Below, piece by piece: positions 61,079-64,000 of a DNA stretch of 64,000 nucleotides. The stretch comes from Candidatus Blautia faecipullorum (GTDB taxonomy: Bacteria; Bacillota; Clostridia; Lachnospirales; Lachnospiraceae). The notes under the pieces are model-generated. The model was given only the letters and a program-made list of their open reading frames with translations, did not search any database and was not told the DNA's origin. Position numbers and translations under genes: made by a program. The DNA lies in contig DXEG01000015.1 in assembly GCA_019115125.1 (NCBI GenBank), forward strand, positions 62,001 through 126,000, read 5' to 3'. The number at the start of each line of letters is the position of its first letter. The stretch's first letter is position 1.

Positions 61079-62017
61079 TTAATTTAATACAAGCCTTGCT
61101 GCCCCATATATTCCTGCCAGATTTCCTAAAGACGCTTTCAAAATAGGGGGACGGTTCCCGGACAGCGTGATATATGGCTCGAACTGCTCCTGAAGTATTT
61201 TAATAAGGTAATCTCCCGCCTCGGAAACGCCCCCTCCGATAATAAATGCTTCCGGATCCGCCACATAGACTACTGCCGCCAGTGCTTTTGCAAGATACTT
61301 CATGCAGTATCTCACAATATCTTCCGCAATTCGGTCTCCCTGTTTCGCCGCGTCAATTACAGTCTTTGCAGTTAAGCAGCCTTTTGTCCGTAATATGGAG
61401 TTTCCGTTATTGTCTTTAAGCTTTTTTTCTGCGTAACGCACAATCCCAGTTGCAGAAGCAATCTGATCCACACACCCTCTTCCTCCACAAGTACAAAGCT
61501 CTGTCTCTTCTGGATTCAGCCGGATATGGCCGATCTCCCCGGCCAGTCCATTTGCGCCGTATCTGAGTTTTCCATCTATTATCACCGCTCCACCTACTCC
61601 TGTTCCCAGTGTCACCATTCCGATACTTCTGTAACCCTGGCCGCTTCCTTTCCATTGCTCTCCCAAAGCCGCCACATTCGCATCATTGGCAGCGGCGATT
61701 TTTATATCTCCGGCATCAGAAAAATATGTTCTCAATATTGTCACAGGATTAAAATTACGCAGATTCAAATTTACACACACTTCCACATAACCATTTTCCA
61801 GAACCGGGCCGGGAATACCTATTCCAATTCCTTTTAAGGCTTTCACAGAAAGATGGCGTGCAATTTCTCTGTGAATCTGTTGCCACATATTTTTTCCTCC
61901 ATTACCAAAATCCGTAGGTACAGACCATTTCTCAATCAGATTTCCCTCCCCGGAAAACACGCCGAATTTCAAGTTCGTTCCGCCTACGTCTATCCCTGCA
62001 TAGTATTCCAAATACAT
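61079..62017 (-). CDS. ROK family sugar kinase
   Basis: A 312-residue kinase. 'YAGIDVGGTNLKFGVF' (ATP phosphate 1), 'GIGIGIPGPV', 'AANDANVAALGE' with catalytic Asp, 'MVTLGTGVGGAVIIDG' and zinc-site 'GHIRLNPEETELCTCGGRGCVD' are intact. It has no DNA-binding domain, so it is a true kinase, probably for glucose, N-acetylmannosamine or another hexose or amino sugar. It precedes the M24 gene in the same transcript. Confidence 0.92.
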   Translation of the reverse strand: MYLEYYAGIDVGGTNLKFGVFSGEGNLIEKWSVPTDFGNGGKNMWQQIHREIARHLSVKALKGIGIGIPGPVLENGYVEVCVNLNLRNFNPVTILRTYFSDAGDIKIAAANDANVAALGEQWKGSGQGYRSIGMVTLGTGVGGAVIIDGKLRYGANGLAGEIGHIRLNPEETELCTCGGRGCVDQIASATGIVRYAEKKLKDNNGNSILRTKGCLTAKTVIDAAKQGDRIAEDIVRYCMKYLAKALAAVVYVADPEAFIIGGGVSEAGDYLIKILQEQFEPYITLSGNRPPILKASLGNLAGIYGAARLVLN

Positions 62018-62110
62018 CCCCGCCTTTCCATGAAGTCTTACACGCTTTTATTTCTCCACTGGTGTTAATAATAGGAGGTAAAAGAAGAGGAGATTTTATT
62101 TCTCCTGTGA

Positions 62111-62146
62111 TGTTATTTATTATAACAGAATAACACAGAATGTCAA
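62111..62146 (-). promoter_or_regulatory. Promoter and dyad operator ahead of the ROK kinase gene
   Basis: Minus strand: -35 TTGACA (62141-62146), 16-base spacer, -10 TATAAT (62119-62124). The dyad TGTTATT-N11-AATAACA (62111-62135) overlaps the -10 and spacer and resembles AT-rich NagC/ROK operators. The 95-base leader includes GGAGA/TCTCC pairing words. Confidence 0.72.
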
Positions 62147-62222
62147 ACTAAAAATAAATTAAGTTTTGAAAAATTTGTTTATTTATACGTAAATTTCAAA
62201 TAATTCAAACAGATTTGATCAT

Positions 62223-63521
62223 CTAAAACCTGCAGCTCATTGCCGCGCCGCAGGCGGCTTCTTCTTGGTAAGGCGCGAGGATCACTTTTTTGCCAAAGGC
62301 CTGCTCAAAGGCTTTCTGCAGATATTTGTTCTTCCGGATACCGTTTCCTGAGGCGTAGATCACCTCTGTCTCCAGCCCTGTACGGGCCGCGATTTCCCGA
62401 TACATATCATATAATTCCCCGGCCATGCCCTTCAGCACTCCGTCGATCAACGCGGCGGGAGTAAAATTATCTTCGCCGATCCCTTCAATACTCCCTCTCA
62501 TATCAGGCTTTATCCTGGTACCCTGAAAGGTAGTCCGCACTTTCAGCGGACGGGATATCTCCGCTTCTTCCAGTATTTTCTCCATGATGCCGTACTGAGC
62601 GCAGGCTTCCAGCCCGGCCCCCTCCATATACTGCCGGAAAAAATTTTCAAGTATCGCATAGGCTCTTCCCCCGCAGAGAGAGGCTCCCACCAAAATATAT
62701 CTGCCGTCCAGATACGGCCTTGTCTCAATACCTGAAACCTGGATATTCCTGTCCGTGACCACAGAAATCTGTCCTCCGGTTCCCATATTAATCAGACTTG
62801 CCCCCGGCGCCGTTCCGGCGGCTCCCAAAACGCTCGCCTGATTATCGCCAATCGCAGTATACACAGGCACTCCGCAGAAGGTACCCAGAGGACTTACTTT
62901 GTCCGTAACCTCCGGCGCCATATCTGTTCCGGCTCCAAGCGCTTCCAGAATATCCCGCTTGAATTGTTTTTTCCCGGCGTCAAAAAAACCAAGGCTTGCC
63001 GCCATGCTGCCGTGCAGCAGAGGACTTTTTCTGTCAGTCAGCTTCATTCCAATATAATCCGCTATCGTACAGAAAGACACGGCCGTGTCCGGAACGATAT
63101 TTTTTCTTCTGTTGTAAAGCTGGGTGAGCCACCCGTATCCTGTATATACTTCCTCGCCGTATTCCTCCAGAATACAGGCTGTGAGAGATCTTCCACCAAA
63201 GTCCGGCTGGTTTCCTCTTCCATCCTGCCAGGTATACAGCGGACTGACACAATTTCCCCTCTGATCCACATACAGGATCCCATGCATCTGCCCGGTAAGC
63301 CCTATAGAACTGATATGAGGAATTTCTAAAAGAAGCTCCCGCGCTTTGCCGATCACCTTCTCCTCCAGCAGCGCCGCGTCCTGGAGCTTTTCCCAGGGCT
63401 CCTCCGTCTTTATGAAGCTGCCGTTGGCAACCGTCACCGCCCTTTCCAAAATTTTGCTCTCTTCGTTCAGAACAGCAAAGCTGACTGACGTCGTTCCTAT
63501 ATCGATTCCCAGTATACTCAT
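62223..63521 (-). CDS. FGGY family carbohydrate kinase (sedoheptulokinase-like)
   Basis: A 432-residue kinase, shorter than xylulokinase or glycerol kinase and similar in length to sedoheptulokinase. N-terminal 'LGIDIGTTSVSFAVL', 'IGLTGQMHGILYVD', catalytic Asp region 'AIGDNQASVLGAAG', 'LINMGTGGQISVVT' and adenosine-site 'VIYASGNGIRKNKYLQKAFEQAFGKKV' are intact. First gene of the catabolic locus; a separate promoter follows it before the ROK kinase. Substrate may be a ketose. Confidence 0.88.
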   Translation of the reverse strand: MSILGIDIGTTSVSFAVLNEESKILERAVTVANGSFIKTEEPWEKLQDAALLEEKVIGKARELLLEIPHISSIGLTGQMHGILYVDQRGNCVSPLYTWQDGRGNQPDFGGRSLTACILEEYGEEVYTGYGWLTQLYNRRKNIVPDTAVSFCTIADYIGMKLTDRKSPLLHGSMAASLGFFDAGKKQFKRDILEALGAGTDMAPEVTDKVSPLGTFCGVPVYTAIGDNQASVLGAAGTAPGASLINMGTGGQISVVTDRNIQVSGIETRPYLDGRYILVGASLCGGRAYAILENFFRQYMEGAGLEACAQYGIMEKILEEAEISRPLKVRTTFQGTRIKPDMRGSIEGIGEDNFTPAALIDGVLKGMAGELYDMYREIAARTGLETEVIYASGNGIRKNKYLQKAFEQAFGKKVILAPYQEEAACGAAMSCRF

Positions 63522-64000
63522 AATATCCTCCCCGAAAAAATTATGTATAAATTCTAAGGATCATGCGAGGTGTTTTTGCCTCGCTTTACCGGCCGTGTTC
63601 ATCGTCGATCTACAAAGAGTCTCAATTCTCAACGACTGTATTACCCTCTATGCGCTGACCCAATTCTTGATGCCGTATATTTTCATCATATCACACATTT
63701 TTTGCTGTGTACATGTACAGAGAACGATACTCTCTCTTTTCGGCTCTGTGACCTCAACCATGAAGATAAAAAGAGAGTACCCTTACCGAAAACAACTTCA
63801 GATGAGCTGAATTTCGTTTTTTGATATTTTCCCTTGTAGCCCCATTATATGTGTATTAAAATAACAGATATCAGGATCAAATAGACAAAACTCCAATGCA
63901 CGCTTGCTTGTAAAGGGATTTTTGAATACTTGACCCCAACATCATCATAGAATCAGGGTGTCGAAAGATACCAGATGAATCGTCACAAAAAGCGGAGTCT
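63522..64000. other. Non-coding region upstream of the FGGY kinase
   Basis: No complete gene is recognised. Seen: a small hairpin GCGAGG-N8-CCTCGC (63565-63584); a perfect palindrome TGTACATGTACA (63708-63719), a possible repressor site; a long imperfect stem with TACTCTC/GAGAGTA arms (63728-63779); a 45-bp repeat (63871-63915) that matches the fabH leader; a GNRA-capped hairpin GGTGTC-GAAA-GATACC (63957-63972); and a 40-codon minus-strand open frame running off the end. Confidence 0.5.
63871..63915 (-). repeat. 45-bp dispersed repeat, copy 2
   Basis: Inverted copy of 1729-1773 with five mismatches. The neighbouring sequence beyond the 45 bases is not shared. Confidence 0.7.

Noticed and set aside
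63346-63810. A 154-codon plus-strand frame near the right end
   Set aside because: Its first half is antisense to the FGGY kinase and its second half is low-complexity promoter-region sequence; no homology recognised.
1-64000. CRISPR arrays, tRNA/rRNA genes, prophage or complete insertion sequences
   Set aside because: No regularly spaced direct repeats other than the 36-bp hairpin array, no tRNA-like or rRNA sequence, and no transposase or integrase gene was recognised on reading both strands.

Overview
The window looks like a chromosomal segment of a Gram-positive, anaerobic gut clostridium, most likely Lachnospiraceae. The evidence is strong AGGAGG-type ribosome binding sites, a FabH/AcpP/FabK fatty-acid locus with a FabT-type operator, a ThiW-containing thiamine operon, DUF3877 and DUF6320 proteins, and moderate G+C content. 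The species is not identifiable from sequence alone. No rRNA, tRNA, CRISPR array, intact insertion sequence or prophage was seen.

Layout. 0-2 kb (minus): start of a type II fatty-acid operon (fabH, acpP, fabK cut by the window edge) behind a consensus promoter with a FabT-like palindrome. 2-7 kb (minus): a complete dipeptide/nickel-family ABC importer (two permeases, binding protein, two ATPases) preceded by three 36-bp tandem hairpin repeats. 7-11 kb (minus): a LysR regulator, an unusual AstE/aspartoacylase-methyltransferase fusion and a paralogous methyltransferase. 11-13.7 kb (minus): a processive glycolipid glycosyltransferase, a PlsY-like acyltransferase and an AEC transporter. 13.8-18.4 kb (plus): TPP riboswitch and attenuator, thiW, thiM, a thiE-thiD fusion and thiC. 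18.5-21.3 kb (plus): voltage-gated-type K+ channel and a MATE exporter with a likely attenuated leader. 21.5-26.9 kb (plus): LytTR response regulator, GHKL sensor kinase and a two-gene FtsX-type ABC transporter. 27-28.5 kb (minus): nucleotidyltransferase with a broken HEPN partner, DUF5655 and SnoaL-like genes. 28.6-31.8 kb (plus): CsoR-CopA-CopZ copper operon with two operator palindromes. 32-35 kb (plus): CLC channel and pyruvate kinase. 35-38.6 kb (minus): TcdA, DUF3877, a double PII protein and DUF1538 permease. 38.9-40.2 kb (plus): Atg22/UMF1-like MFS protein. 40.2-42.6 kb (minus): a MATE-acylphosphatase fusion and an XRE-cupin regulator. 43-44.6 kb: LysE-type exporter (plus), then GNAT and MarR (minus). 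44.7-52 kb (minus): condensation-like/DUF6320 membrane protein, HSL-type hydrolase and SbcCD. 52-52.7 kb (minus): an intact nucleotidyltransferase/HI0074 pair. 52.8-63.5 kb (minus): a catabolic locus with ROK repressor, M20 peptidase, ribose-type ABC importer, M24 peptidase homologue, ROK kinase and FGGY kinase.

Most promising for unexplained biology: (i) the peptide/nickel-type importer next to LysR, the AstE-methyltransferase fusion and a second, related methyltransferase, which together could take up and remodel a small amino-acid-like metal ligand; (ii) the 52.8-63.5 kb locus, where a sugar-type importer and two sugar kinases are interleaved with two peptidase-family enzymes, pointing to a sugar-amino-acid conjugate as substrate; (iii) the MATE-acylphosphatase fusion with a good internal ribosome binding site; (iv) several candidate RNA or operator structures (36-bp repeats, MATE leader attenuator, a three-way-junction fold ahead of the LysE-type gene, and a 45-bp repeat shared by both ends of the window). 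All functional proposals beyond family assignment are inference.
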